NCBI GenBank assembly: GCA_038229415.1
Contig: JBBROM010000008.1
Span: forward strand, 124,001 to 188,000
DNA length: 64,000 nt
From: JANXUR01 sp038229415
GTDB lineage: Bacteria; Acidobacteriota; Terriglobia; Terriglobales; Acidobacteriaceae
Direction of reading: 5' to 3'
Shown here: positions 43,394 to 52,533 of the stretch, piece by piece
Position numbering within the stretch: position 1 is the stretch's first letter
Layout: each line of letters opens with the position of its first letter
Program-made: the position numbers and the translations under genes
The notes under the pieces: generated by a model
The model's database searches: none
What the model saw: only the letters and a program-made list of their open reading frames with translations
Told to the model about the DNA's origin: nothing

Positions 43394-44164
43394 ATGAAGG
43401 CCACTCTCACCGTCCTCGGCAGCGGCACTTCGATGGGAGTGCCAACCATCGGCTGCGACTGCAACGTCTGCCGCTCGACCGATCCGCGTGACCGCCGTAC
43501 CCGGCCTTCCATCCTGCTGGAGTTTGGCGGGAAAACCGTGCTGATTGACACCACTCCTGACTTTCGCGAGCAGGCGCTACGCGAGAACATTCGGCAAGTG
43601 GACGCGGTGATTTACACGCACACCCATGCCGACCACATCCTTGGAATTGATGACTTGCGCCCGCTGAGTTTTCATCGTAAGTCGCCGATTCCGCTCTACT
43701 TGCGTCCTGATATGGCAGAGTTTCTGCGCGGTATGTTCGCATATATCTTTGAGCCAACCTACAAGTTCGGCAGCATTGCTCGGCTGGAGTTACAGGCGAT
43801 CGAAGGGCCGTTTGAAGTTTGTGGCGTGCGCTTTGAACCTATTGTTGTGATTCATGGTGAGGCGGAGATTTGGGGCTTTCGTTTCGGGTCGGCGGCCTAC
43901 CTTACCGACTTCAGCCAAATTCCTCCTGCCTCCATGGAGCAGTTGCGCGGGCTCGACGTTTTGTTTCTGGACGCGCTGCGGTACAAGCCGCATCCGACGC
44001 ACTCCACTGTGGAACACTCGCTGGCTATCGCCGCAGAGTTACAGGCGAAGCGAACGTTCTTTACCCATATTTGCCACGACCTGCCGCATGAAGCGACGAA
44101 TGCAGCGCTGCCGCCGAATGTGCGGTTGGCATATGACGGGATGAAGCTGGAGTTTGAGATTTAG
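43394..44164 (+). CDS. MBL-fold metal hydrolase, PhnP-like
   Basis: A 256-residue metallo-beta-lactamase-fold enzyme. The metal motif THTHADHILG, further ligands near FGSAAYLTDFS and a late HICHDLPHE are intact. An N-terminal GSGTSMGVPTIGCDCNVC with a zinc-like cysteine set is characteristic of the PhnP group, phosphodiesterases acting on cyclic phosphates. No phn operon is nearby, so the substrate is open. It runs with ribF, six bases downstream. Confidence 0.9.
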   Translation: MKATLTVLGSGTSMGVPTIGCDCNVCRSTDPRDRRTRPSILLEFGGKTVLIDTTPDFREQALRENIRQVDAVIYTHTHADHILGIDDLRPLSFHRKSPIPLYLRPDMAEFLRGMFAYIFEPTYKFGSIARLELQAIEGPFEVCGVRFEPIVVIHGEAEIWGFRFGSAAYLTDFSQIPPASMEQLRGLDVLFLDALRYKPHPTHSTVEHSLAIAAELQAKRTFFTHICHDLPHEATNAALPPNVRLAYDGMKLEFEI

Positions 44165-44170
44165 TCGCCG

Positions 44171-45136
44171 ATGAGTACCCAAATCTTCCACAGCATTGAC
44201 GCAATTCCCGCAGGCTTCGGGCCGAGCGTCGCTAGCGTTGGCAATTTTGATGGCGTCCATCGCGCCCATGCTGGCGTGATTGCTGCGCTTCGCGAGGAGG
44301 CGACGGCGATGGGTGGCAAGTCCGTGGTCATCACGTTCGAGCCGCATCCTACGCGCATCCTGCGGCCTGACCTGCCGCTGCACCTCATTACGCCCACGCC
44401 TGACAAGATTGAACGCCTCGCCGCAACTGGCGTGGACGCGGTTCTGGTGCTTCCCTTCACTCGCGACTTGTCTCTACTTTCGCCGCGGGAATTCGTTGAG
44501 CAAGTGCTGGTGGAAGGGCTGCACGTTTCGCAGATTGACGAAGGCTTCAACTTCCGGTTTGGCAACCGAGCTGCGGGCGACGTCAACCTGTTGCAGGAAT
44601 TTGGCCGCGAGTTCGGCTTTGGCGTCACCATTTATCCCGAGATGCGGCTGCGCGGCGAGACTGTTTCCAGCTCGCGCATTCGTGAGTTAATCCGCGAAGG
44701 CCGCGTCGAGCGAGCGCGTGCATTGTTGGGCCGTCCGTTTAGCATTGTGGCCAACCCTGGGCGTGGACGCGGCATCGGCAGCAAGTTGGTGGTGCCGACC
44801 ATCAATTTGGCGCGTTACGAGGAACTCGTGCCCAAGCACGGCGTGTATATCACGCGTACGCGCATCAGGAATGGTGCGGCCACGGAGTGGTTTGAGTCCA
44901 TCACCAACGTGGGCAATCGCCCCACTTTTGGCGTGGATTCGTTTGCCATTGAAACCCATCTGCTCGACTTTCACGAAATCGAACTAATGCCGGACACTGA
45001 GGTGGAGATCGTCTTCCTGGCGCACGTCCGCGAAGAGCGTAAGTTTGAAAGCCCAGAAGCGCTTAAAGAACAGATCGGACGCGACGTAAAGAAGGCACTG
45101 CGGTATTTGCGGTTGGCACATCATCACACGGTCTAG
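44171..45136 (+). CDS. ribF: Bifunctional riboflavin kinase/FAD synthetase
   Basis: A 321-residue enzyme turning riboflavin into FMN and then FAD. The N-terminal nucleotidyltransferase half has VGNFDGVHRAH and FEPHPTRIL; the C-terminal kinase half starts near LGRPFSIV with a GRGRGIGSKLVVPTINL site, in which the usual PTAN is PTIN. The Thr and Asn ligands remain. ATG start at 44171. Confidence 0.95.
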   Translation: MSTQIFHSIDAIPAGFGPSVASVGNFDGVHRAHAGVIAALREEATAMGGKSVVITFEPHPTRILRPDLPLHLITPTPDKIERLAATGVDAVLVLPFTRDLSLLSPREFVEQVLVEGLHVSQIDEGFNFRFGNRAAGDVNLLQEFGREFGFGVTIYPEMRLRGETVSSSRIRELIREGRVERARALLGRPFSIVANPGRGRGIGSKLVVPTINLARYEELVPKHGVYITRTRIRNGAATEWFESITNVGNRPTFGVDSFAIETHLLDFHEIELMPDTEVEIVFLAHVREERKFESPEALKEQIGRDVKKALRYLRLAHHHTV

Positions 45137-45139
45137 CCC

Positions 45140-45148
45140 TGCTACAAT
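45140..45148 (+). promoter_or_regulatory. Extended -10 element upstream of the MFS gene
   Basis: TGcTACAAT ends nine bases before the ATG at 45158, so a start about 7 bases downstream would leave almost no leader. It may be used as a leaderless promoter independent of ribF. Confidence 0.38.
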
Positions 45149-45157
45149 CCCCATCGA

Positions 45158-46450
45158 ATGCCGACCGCCTCTTCACGCTTCTTCCTCTTCCAAGCCACAC
45201 CCGCGCAGCGCCGCACGCTGTTTGCGGCTGCCCTCGGATGGATGCTCGACGCCTTTGACGTGATGCTCTACGCCATGGTGCTGGCGCATGTGATGCAATC
45301 GCTCGGCATGAGCAAAGCGCAGGCCGGCTTCCTCAACACACTCACGCTTCTGGCCTCGGGCATGGGCGGCGTGTTGTTCGGCTTCATCGCTGATTCGGTG
45401 GGCCGCAAGCGGGCGCTAATGTTCAGCGTACTTACGTATTCGGTGTGCAGCTTCGCTTGTGGACTGGCGACGACCATCCCCATGCTGGCTGCATTTCGCT
45501 TTGTGCTGGGGCTCGGCATGGGCGGCGAGTGGAACACTGGGGCTACGCTCGTCGCTGAAACTTGGCCGACGGAAATGCGGGCCAAAGCAATTTCATTGGT
45601 GCAGAGTTCGTGGGCGTTTGGCTACGCGCTGGCTGCGGTCACTGCCGGAATCGTGCTGCACTTTGCCAACTGGCGAGCGGCGTTCTTTGTCGGCATTTTG
45701 CCCGCGCTCGTCACCCTGTGGATACGCCACGATGTACCGGAATCGGGCATGTGGCAGGAACAGCAGGAGCAGCGCAAAAAACAACGCTTGGTTGAGACGT
45801 CATCAAAAGTCGCCGACGTGCAACGCGACGACGCTGATCGCAGCTTCTGGCAGCTGTTCGCGCCGCAGTATCGCCGTTCGACGCTTGCGCTGACCTTCAT
45901 GAACTTCTTTTCGATGTTTTCCTGGTGGGGGCTTTTTACGTGGATTCCGCCGTATCTATCGCTGCCAGTGTCGCAAGGCGGACGCGGGCTTAGTTTACTA
46001 GGCACCACGACGCTGATGGTACTGCTGAACCTGTTTGGAATGTTCCCCGGCTACCTAAGTTTCGGTTGGGTCGCCGACGCGATTGGGCGTCGCAAGGCGT
46101 TCCTGATTTATCCGCTGTGCGCTGCGGCCGTGGTGCCGCTATACGCACAGGCGCGCTCCACAAGCGCTTTGTTGATCTTCGGAACGTTGGTGGCATTCTT
46201 CGGTACTGGGCTATTTTCTGGCTCGGGAATTGTTGGCAGCGAGATTTATCCAACGGCTCTGCGCGCGCGCGGACTCGGGCTTACCTACAACGGCGCCCGC
46301 ACGCTGAGTGCGCTGGCTCCGTGGGTGATTGGACGCATCGGCGAACAGCGCGGGCTCAACTCTGCCTTCTATTTGTGTGCAGTGTTTTATCTGATTTCCG
46401 CTGGATTTTCGTTGCTGTTGCCGGAGACGCGGGGGCGCGAGTTGAACTAG
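45158..46450 (+). CDS. MFS transporter, aromatic acid/sugar porter type
   Basis: A 430-residue major facilitator protein with 12 predicted membrane helices. The first loop shows DSVGRKRALM and the sixth-seventh half repeat ADAIGRRKAFL, both typical MFS loop 2/8 motifs. FDVMLYAMVLAHVMQSLG in TM1 resembles aromatic acid:H+ symporters (AAHS group), and LGMGGEWNTG follows in TM4. The substrate is not known. Confidence 0.9.
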   Translation: MPTASSRFFLFQATPAQRRTLFAAALGWMLDAFDVMLYAMVLAHVMQSLGMSKAQAGFLNTLTLLASGMGGVLFGFIADSVGRKRALMFSVLTYSVCSFACGLATTIPMLAAFRFVLGLGMGGEWNTGATLVAETWPTEMRAKAISLVQSSWAFGYALAAVTAGIVLHFANWRAAFFVGILPALVTLWIRHDVPESGMWQEQQEQRKKQRLVETSSKVADVQRDDADRSFWQLFAPQYRRSTLALTFMNFFSMFSWWGLFTWIPPYLSLPVSQGGRGLSLLGTTTLMVLLNLFGMFPGYLSFGWVADAIGRRKAFLIYPLCAAAVVPLYAQARSTSALLIFGTLVAFFGTGLFSGSGIVGSEIYPTALRARGLGLTYNGARTLSALAPWVIGRIGEQRGLNSAFYLCAVFYLISAGFSLLLPETRGRELN

Positions 46451-46458
46451 CACAGACC

Positions 46459-47418
46459 CTAGTCAATCGGCTCAAGCGCGAGATCCTCCGGTGGATTCAT
46501 TCGTTCCGGCATTTGCACTAGCAGAATTGCTGCCAGCACAACGGCCACACCGAGCACCTGAATCGCAACGAGCGATTCGCCTAGCAGTGATGCGGCGATG
46601 AGGATCGACAGCACTGGCTCAAGGCAACAAGTGACGATGGCGCTAGTCGCGTCCACGTATTGCAACCCCAGAAAATAAAGCGCAAATGGCGAAAGCGACG
46701 AGCCCAGCGCGAACAATACCAGAAATATCCACTGGCGCTGCGTGTATCCCTGCATAAACAGGAGCCACGGCGGATGAACGATGGCCCACAGAAGCGCCGC
46801 GCCGAGAAACGCATATAGCACCACCAGCCAGCGATCATAGCGGAGTAGCAGGTCGTGTCCAAAGACGCTGTAGAAGGCGAAGCTGAACGATGCCAGCAGG
46901 ACGGCGAACAGGCCCAGCGGCGTGCCGTGAAGGCCGCTGCCACCGATGGCTCCTACGACTAACGCGCAGCCTAGAATCGCCAGCAGAACGGCGCCACCCT
47001 TTGTCCAGGAAGGGCGCTCTCGCCTCTGCGTTGCTACGTAAATCAGCACCCAGGCGGGTGCGGTATATTGCACGATGATGGCCGAGGCCACGCTGGTTGT
47101 CTGCATGGCGTAGTAGTAGAGGAAGTTCGATGCGGCGAGGCCCAGCGCGCCGAGGATCAGGCAGCGGGCGGCGTCGGCGGGCGGAAGAATCAGCGGGCGC
47201 GGGCCGCGACGCCACATCAGCAATGCGCCCAGAACAAGAAACGAAACCGTGGCGCGGACTTGGGCCAGCGGAAGTGCCGCAATGGGGTGCGCCAGTTGAT
47301 CCGCCACGAGCAGCTTGCCAGTGAACATCGCGCGGCCGACGTTGGCTGAGATTGCCCAGAGCAGTGTCGCGCTGGCGATCATCAGGTAGCCGCGCAGACG
47401 GTGGGTTTTAGCGGGCAC
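46459..47418 (-). CDS. EamA/DMT family transporter
   Basis: A 319-residue membrane protein of about ten helices, made of two EamA repeats (first half begins YLMIASATLLWAISANVGRA, second SFSFAFYSVFGHDLLLRY). Drug/metabolite family members export amino acids or other small metabolites; the ligand is unknown. GTG start at 47418. It converges on the MFS gene with eight bases between stop codons. Confidence 0.9.
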   Translation of the reverse strand: MPAKTHRLRGYLMIASATLLWAISANVGRAMFTGKLLVADQLAHPIAALPLAQVRATVSFLVLGALLMWRRGPRPLILPPADAARCLILGALGLAASNFLYYYAMQTTSVASAIIVQYTAPAWVLIYVATQRRERPSWTKGGAVLLAILGCALVVGAIGGSGLHGTPLGLFAVLLASFSFAFYSVFGHDLLLRYDRWLVVLYAFLGAALLWAIVHPPWLLFMQGYTQRQWIFLVLFALGSSLSPFALYFLGLQYVDATSAIVTCCLEPVLSILIAASLLGESLVAIQVLGVAVVLAAILLVQMPERMNPPEDLALEPID

Positions 47419-47452
47419 TGGCGACCTTGCAGATATTGTGAACGATCAAACG

Positions 47453-47869
47453 TTACGCCTCGTCCACCAGTTCAATCACCGACTCCATCGTGGCCGTTTT
47501 GCTGAGCATGGCCGAGACCGAGCAGTACTTTGTCTTGGAAAGATGCACGGCGTCTTCCACGGCCTTACGGGTAACCTTGCCGCCTACGCGGTAGGTGAGA
47601 TTGATGGAGGTGAACACCATAGGGTGACTCTCAGCGCGCGCGGCGTGCGCCTTCACTTCAATGGTGGTCACAGGCTCGCGCTTCTTGCGCAAAATGCTGA
47701 CGACATCGGAGGCGGTACAGCCGCACAGTCCGATGAGCACCACTTCCAGCGGACTCGGCGCTGCCTTCTTTTCGCCTGCGTCCAAAATCATGGCATGGCC
47801 GCTCGTGGCCGTGCCTACAAATTCGTCTGCGGACTCGTACGGTCCGGCCCAGGTTACCTTTGCATCCAT
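47453..47869 (-). CDS. OsmC family protein (YhfA-like)
   Basis: A 138-residue OsmC/Ohr-fold protein. A cysteine pair in LIGLCGCTASDVVSIL, followed by KKREPVTTIEV and TYRVGGKVTRKAV, gives the YhfA subgroup. OsmC/Ohr proteins reduce organic peroxides with their cysteine pair, while YhfA-like members lack a confirmed role. ATG start at 47869. Confidence 0.88.
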   Translation of the reverse strand: MDAKVTWAGPYESADEFVGTATSGHAMILDAGEKKAAPSPLEVVLIGLCGCTASDVVSILRKKREPVTTIEVKAHAARAESHPMVFTSINLTYRVGGKVTRKAVEDAVHLSKTKYCSVSAMLSKTATMESVIELVDEA

Positions 47870-47942
47870 CGTCGCTCCTCCACTTCACAGAATAATCTAC
47901 CGGAATCGCTGCCGCTCGGTCTCGCGCATCATCGCTAAGCCG

Positions 47943-49391
47943 CTAGCGACGGTTGTCGGTCTGCGGCTCGGGATGAATCAGCACGCGGAACAGCTCGGGC
48001 GCCGCCTGCTTGAAGCGTATCTCAAGCTCTGTGCAGACCTCATGTACGCGCGACAGCGGCAATTCGTCCTTCATGCTGCAATGGCACGAAAGATACAGTT
48101 TTTCGCGTACCCGCTTGATTTTTACCTCATGCACGTCGGAAATTTCGGGGAAGGCTGCCGCCTCGTGCCGAAGAGCCGCTTCCAGGCGCTCGTCGCGCAA
48201 CTCGGCTTCCCCTGGCTCAATGGTCGCTGGTTCGCTTTCAATGTGAGTCAGGATGGAGTCAATCTCCGGAACCTTGTCGCGAATTTCGGATTCCAGTTCG
48301 GTCACCCTATTATGGGCTTCCAGCAGTGAGAGCCGCTCATCGAGCTCCAAGTGCTGCTCCACATAGAGCCGGCCGGCGAAGTTCTGCACGCTGATGTCAT
48401 GTACGTTGAAGTTGTTTTGCGCCGCCACGGCTCGCACCCGGTCGAAGATGCTTTCCTGCCTGCCAGCGCGGGGCACCGAGTGAACTACCACATCGGCGTC
48501 CGGCAGAATACGCTGCACGGCTGAGGTCACGTCCTGCGTCATTTGTGCGGAACGCTGAAAGGTCAGATTGCGTTCGAATGCGGTGGTCACGTCAGCAAAG
48601 TAACCGTTGCCTGCGCGGCGAATACGTAAACGATCTATTGCCAGCAGGCCGGGAACGCTGTTCAGTTCATTGATAATCTGGCTGCGCACACCGCGCGGAG
48701 CTGCGTCCAGGAGTGCGTCAATGGTGCGGCGCGCCAGCCGCCAGCTTACCCAAATCACCACGCCCGCCACAAACAAGGCGGAAATCGGGTCTGCTGCCTT
48801 GAGCCACGGAAGGTGATATTGCTTCCCCGCCCACAGCAGCACCAGGCCTACAATCACCACTCCACTCGACCAGATGTCGGTGGAAAAGTGCAATGCGTCG
48901 GCTTCTAGTGCCTGGCTGTCATACTTGGTGGCGATGCGGCCCAGGGCGCGGGAGCGCCACCAGTCCACCACCATGGAGACCAGCATCACGCCAATCGCCC
49001 AGGCGGAAGGCTCGACCTCCACGTGATGGAAAAACATACGGCGGATGGCTTCATAGATGATCCAAATGCAGGTCAGCAATAGCAGGCCAGTTTCAATAAA
49101 GGCGGAGAAATTTTCCACCTTGCCGTGACCGTACTGATGCTCGGCGTCGGCAGGCTTGTCTGAAACCCGCACCGAAAGCCAAGTGACGATGGCAGCCACC
49201 AGATCGAGGGCAGAGTGCGCCGCCTCGGACAAAATGCCCAGACTGCCGGTAGACAGGCCTACCACGATCTTGAGAACCGTAAGCCCGGCAGACGCAAACA
49301 CGGAATTGCCCGCCACTTCGCGTTTCTCTTCGCGCATGGAGTCAAGGGCAGCAGAGCCCTTAGGGACACGGTCAACAGGGGTGTAAGGCAT
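47943..49391 (-). CDS. Cation diffusion facilitator transporter, long C-terminus
   Basis: A 482-residue CDF metal exporter. Six membrane helices occupy about residues 25-220, with the metal-site helices HSALDLVAAIVTW (HxxxD) and HFSTDIWSSG. The rest is an unusually long cytoplasmic part: after DALLDAAPRG comes one dimerisation domain, then at least one further region of the same style (about 320-470), while standard CDF proteins stop near 300. It may therefore sense or bind metal more than once. The ATG at 49391 is preferred to a GTG two codons earlier. The cation (Zn, Fe or Mn) is unknown. Confidence 0.9.
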   Translation of the reverse strand: MPYTPVDRVPKGSAALDSMREEKREVAGNSVFASAGLTVLKIVVGLSTGSLGILSEAAHSALDLVAAIVTWLSVRVSDKPADAEHQYGHGKVENFSAFIETGLLLLTCIWIIYEAIRRMFFHHVEVEPSAWAIGVMLVSMVVDWWRSRALGRIATKYDSQALEADALHFSTDIWSSGVVIVGLVLLWAGKQYHLPWLKAADPISALFVAGVVIWVSWRLARRTIDALLDAAPRGVRSQIINELNSVPGLLAIDRLRIRRAGNGYFADVTTAFERNLTFQRSAQMTQDVTSAVQRILPDADVVVHSVPRAGRQESIFDRVRAVAAQNNFNVHDISVQNFAGRLYVEQHLELDERLSLLEAHNRVTELESEIRDKVPEIDSILTHIESEPATIEPGEAELRDERLEAALRHEAAAFPEISDVHEVKIKRVREKLYLSCHCSMKDELPLSRVHEVCTELEIRFKQAAPELFRVLIHPEPQTDNRR

Positions 49392-49477
49392 GGACACTGA
49401 TTATCGCCCGCAAGTGCAATCCCAACAAGGACGGCTCCCTGGCCGCCGGAACTGGCGGCAAATTCACGGTACACTTA

Positions 49478-49486
49478 TGCTACGAT
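49478..49486 (+). promoter_or_regulatory. Extended -10 element of the prolyl isomerase gene
   Basis: TGcTACGAT lies about 40 bases upstream of the ATG at 49526. No -35 box is needed if the extended element is used. GGAG is further from the ATG than usual (15 bases). Confidence 0.38.
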
Positions 49487-49525
49487 TCTGTTGGAAATTA
49501 CTCGCAGGAGCTACTAAATATCCGT

Positions 49526-50608
49526 ATGCGAATCACAAGCATTGCCATGATTTTTCTCTCGGGAGCACTCTTGGCCCAGGCCCCGCCCACACCCACTTCC
49601 TCTCCAGTAGCGCCGACCGCTGCTACTGCGGCTGTGATTGAACCCTCGACGCCGATTATCACAATTGCCGGACTTTGCCCCGAGGGTACCCCCGCTGCCG
49701 ATTGCCGGACGGTGATCTCGAAGGCCGACTTCGACAAGTTGCTGGAAGTGGCTGGGCCGAACATGCCAGCCGCCATGCGGCGTCAGGCGGCCGAGCAGTA
49801 CGCGCACATGCTGGTTCGCTCCAAAGCAGCCGAAGCCATGAATCTGCAAGGCACGCCCAAGTTCGAGCAGCAGATGAAGCTAGTACGACTGCAAGTGCTC
49901 AGCCAATTCCTGACGCGTAGCCTGCAGGAGAAGGCGGCGGAAATCCCGGATGAAGAGCTGAAGAAGTATTACGACGACAACCAGCCAAAATATGAGCAGG
50001 TGACGATGGAGCGCCTCTTCATTCCCAAGACGCGCGTGCATGCCGAAACGAAGCCCGCCGTGAGCCAGCCCAAAATGCCGGGCAAAGCCGAGCCAAAGGC
50101 AACGCCCGCACCGGATCCGGCAAAGGTTGCGGCTGCGGACGAAGCGTTTATGAAGACAGTGGCAGAAGGCTTGCAAAAGCGAGCCGCTGCTGGTGAGAAG
50201 TTCGAGGTTTTGGAAAAGGAAGGCATGGCGAAGACTGGCAGCCCCGGCCCTCCGCCGACTACGGCCATGGGCAAGATGAGCCGCGGCCAATTGCCTGCCC
50301 CGCACGCCTTCGTATTCGACTTGAAGAGCGGCGAGGTTTCCATGCTCATCTCCGATGCTTCTGGCTTCTACATCTATCACCTGCTCAAAAAGGAGTTCCA
50401 GCCGTTCGATGTGGTGAAGCCCCAGATAAAGGCTCAGCTATCGAGCCAGCGAGCGCAAGACGCGCTGAAGAAAGTGGATGACGCAGCCAAGATTGAGGTG
50501 AACGACGCCTACTTCGGACCTCCGAGCCCATCAGCCGGACCATTCCGTGGCCCTGCCGGTGCCGCCCCCAAGCAAACACCCGTTCCTCAACCGAAACCCA
50601 AGCAGTAA
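49526..50608 (+). CDS. Periplasmic SurA/PpiC-like peptidyl-prolyl isomerase
   Basis: A 360-residue exported protein. A signal peptide (TSIAMIFLSGALLAQA) and a Pro/Thr-rich linker precede a SurA-like N-terminal helical domain (ADFDKLLEVAGPNMPAAMRR, FLTRSLQEKAAEIPDEELKKYYDD). A parvulin-like domain follows at about residues 150-310 with FVFDLKSGEVSMLISDASGFYIYHL, close to the PpiC ending. The C-terminus is Pro-rich. It should help outer-membrane protein folding. Low-complexity Ala/Pro segments in the parvulin core weaken the call for full activity. Confidence 0.84.
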   Translation: MRITSIAMIFLSGALLAQAPPTPTSSPVAPTAATAAVIEPSTPIITIAGLCPEGTPAADCRTVISKADFDKLLEVAGPNMPAAMRRQAAEQYAHMLVRSKAAEAMNLQGTPKFEQQMKLVRLQVLSQFLTRSLQEKAAEIPDEELKKYYDDNQPKYEQVTMERLFIPKTRVHAETKPAVSQPKMPGKAEPKATPAPDPAKVAAADEAFMKTVAEGLQKRAAAGEKFEVLEKEGMAKTGSPGPPPTTAMGKMSRGQLPAPHAFVFDLKSGEVSMLISDASGFYIYHLLKKEFQPFDVVKPQIKAQLSSQRAQDALKKVDDAAKIEVNDAYFGPPSPSAGPFRGPAGAAPKQTPVPQPKPKQ

Positions 50609-50616
50609 CGAAGGGC

Positions 50617-51717
50617 ATGCCTGACGCTCATCCAGTTATCGTTGTCACCGGCATCTCCGGAAATTTGGGCCAGCGCCTGCTGGCCCAACTCACCGATTTT
50701 TTGGTGATTGGCGTAGATCTGGTTCCGCCAAGAAATGCAGCTACTCTGCACCGTTTTGTGCCACTCGACCTGGGTCGCGAAGCCGCGACTCGCGAACTCA
50801 CCCAACTATTCAAAGAGACCACCCCGGTTGCCGTGGTTCACCTCGCCTTTGTGCTCGACCCAGTACGCAACGGCGTGTTCGACGTTGACTCCATGTGGAG
50901 GATTAACGTAGCAGGGACAGCGCGCGTGATGGAAGCGATTAGTGAGGCCAACCGCGACTACGACTGTATTACGACCTTCATCTACCCCAGCAGTGTGGCG
51001 GCTTATGGCCCTGAAACGCCGGAAGCCGTCAACGAAGATTTTCCGCTTGCCGCACACACCCTGCCGTATGCCATTCACAAGCGTCAAGCCGACCAAGTGG
51101 TGCAGGCGCGGGCTGCTTCCCTGCTGGAGTGTTCCTCGTACATTCTGCGGCCTCATATTTTTACCGGGGCAACCGTGGACAACTACATGGTGGGTGCATT
51201 CCGCGGAACTCCGAATGGTAAACGTGCCTATGCCCAGCGGCTTAGGAGCGCGGGCAAGCGGTTGCCCTGCGTGCTGCCCATGGGACAAAAATATCTCGAC
51301 AATCGTTTGCAGTTCGTCCACGTGGACGACATGGCACGCTTGATTGCGCATCTGTTGCGCCGGATTCGGATGCCGCAGCCGCCGGTGAGCATCTTTAACG
51401 TAGCCGGGCGCGGCGAACCGCTCAGCTTTGCCCGCTGCATTGAGATTGCACAAGCGAAACTGATTCGCGTGCCGACACGATGGACGATGAAGGTTTTGCT
51501 GGAAACCATGTGGAAGTTGCAAATTTCCGCGATTCCACCCGATGCGCTGCCTTACATGACCAGCGAATACATCATGGATACTTCACGACTGCAAACATAC
51601 CTGGGCTACGAGTATTCGCGCGTGATTCGCTACACCATTGAAGATGCCTATGCCGACAGTTTTGCCAACCTGCTGAATGCAGCGGAAGCGCAAACGCAGG
51701 CCGCGCCTACAGCTTAG
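50617..51717 (+). CDS. NAD-dependent epimerase/dehydratase family protein
   Basis: A 366-residue extended short-chain dehydrogenase. The Rossmann motif VTGISGNLGQ is at the N-terminus, the catalytic serine segment YPSSVAAYG and YAIHK (YxxxK) follow, and LQFVHVDDMARLI is family-typical. It resembles UDP-glucose 4-epimerase-like proteins, but the substrate is unknown. Starts nine bases after the isomerase stop, so it may be in the same unit. Confidence 0.88.
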   Translation: MPDAHPVIVVTGISGNLGQRLLAQLTDFLVIGVDLVPPRNAATLHRFVPLDLGREAATRELTQLFKETTPVAVVHLAFVLDPVRNGVFDVDSMWRINVAGTARVMEAISEANRDYDCITTFIYPSSVAAYGPETPEAVNEDFPLAAHTLPYAIHKRQADQVVQARAASLLECSSYILRPHIFTGATVDNYMVGAFRGTPNGKRAYAQRLRSAGKRLPCVLPMGQKYLDNRLQFVHVDDMARLIAHLLRRIRMPQPPVSIFNVAGRGEPLSFARCIEIAQAKLIRVPTRWTMKVLLETMWKLQISAIPPDALPYMTSEYIMDTSRLQTYLGYEYSRVIRYTIEDAYADSFANLLNAAEAQTQAAPTA

Positions 51718-51738
51718 GTACTCGCTTTTAGTTGCTAG

Positions 51739-52533
51739 CTACTTCCAGCCGCGATAGAGTCCAGCAATTCCAAACGTATAGGGCGTCCACTCGACTCGCT
51801 GAAAACCCGCGCGCTTCATACGTTCGAGCATCTCAGCTGGCGCGGGAAAGCGTTCCACGGAGCGCGGCAGGTATTCATATGCCTTACGGTCGCCGGAGAT
51901 CATGCCACCCACGGTGGGCAGAACATATTTGAAGTAGAAGCGATAGCCGACGCCAACAATACCCTGCGGCTCGCTAAAGTCGAGAATGCCGCATTCACCG
52001 CCGGGAGCCAACACGCGTGCAATTTCACGCAATCCAGCGTCGTAGTTGGCGAGGTTGCGGAATCCGAATGCTGCCGTCACCAGATCAAAACTGGCATCGC
52101 GCAATGGAAGATGCAGCGCATCGGCCTCCAGCCAGCGCAAATGCGATCCACGAGCTTCGTCTTTGGCCTTGCCGCGAACCAGCATGGGATGAGCAAAGTC
52201 CGCGCCTAGAACACGCGCTCCGCTACCGCCAGCCCGCTGATGGAGCGCAAACGACATATCACCAGTGCCGCAGCACAGGTCAAGCACACGTGCATCCGTC
52301 CGCGAAAGCACATGACGAAACGTGCGGGCAGCCCGCCACCACCACAGCCGGTCCACGTTGGCCGACAATACGTGATTCAGCAAGTCATAGCGCGGCGCGA
52401 TGTCGCTGAACATCTGCCGCACCTGACGCGAGGCGGATTGCTCATCGGTCGCGCCGTCGGGGGTAGCGCCGATGGTGGGTGTTTTGATCTCTGTTTCGAT
52501 CTCTGTCTCCAAATCCAACCTTTTACTAACCAT
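51739..52533 (-). CDS. ubiE: Demethylmenaquinone methyltransferase
   Basis: A 264-residue SAM-dependent methyltransferase of the UbiE/MenG family. The SAM motif is VLDLCCGTGDMSFAL, the second family motif AAFGFRNLANYDAGLRE, and APGGECGILDFSEP the third. It methylates demethylmenaquinone in the last step of menaquinone synthesis. About 25 residues of N-terminal extension precede VRQMFSDIAPRYDLLNH, the usual start. ATG start overlaps the aroB stop by eight bases, though the pathways are unrelated apart from chorismate supply. Confidence 0.93.
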   Translation of the reverse strand: MVSKRLDLETEIETEIKTPTIGATPDGATDEQSASRQVRQMFSDIAPRYDLLNHVLSANVDRLWWWRAARTFRHVLSRTDARVLDLCCGTGDMSFALHQRAGGSGARVLGADFAHPMLVRGKAKDEARGSHLRWLEADALHLPLRDASFDLVTAAFGFRNLANYDAGLREIARVLAPGGECGILDFSEPQGIVGVGYRFYFKYVLPTVGGMISGDRKAYEYLPRSVERFPAPAEMLERMKRAGFQRVEWTPYTFGIAGLYRGWK

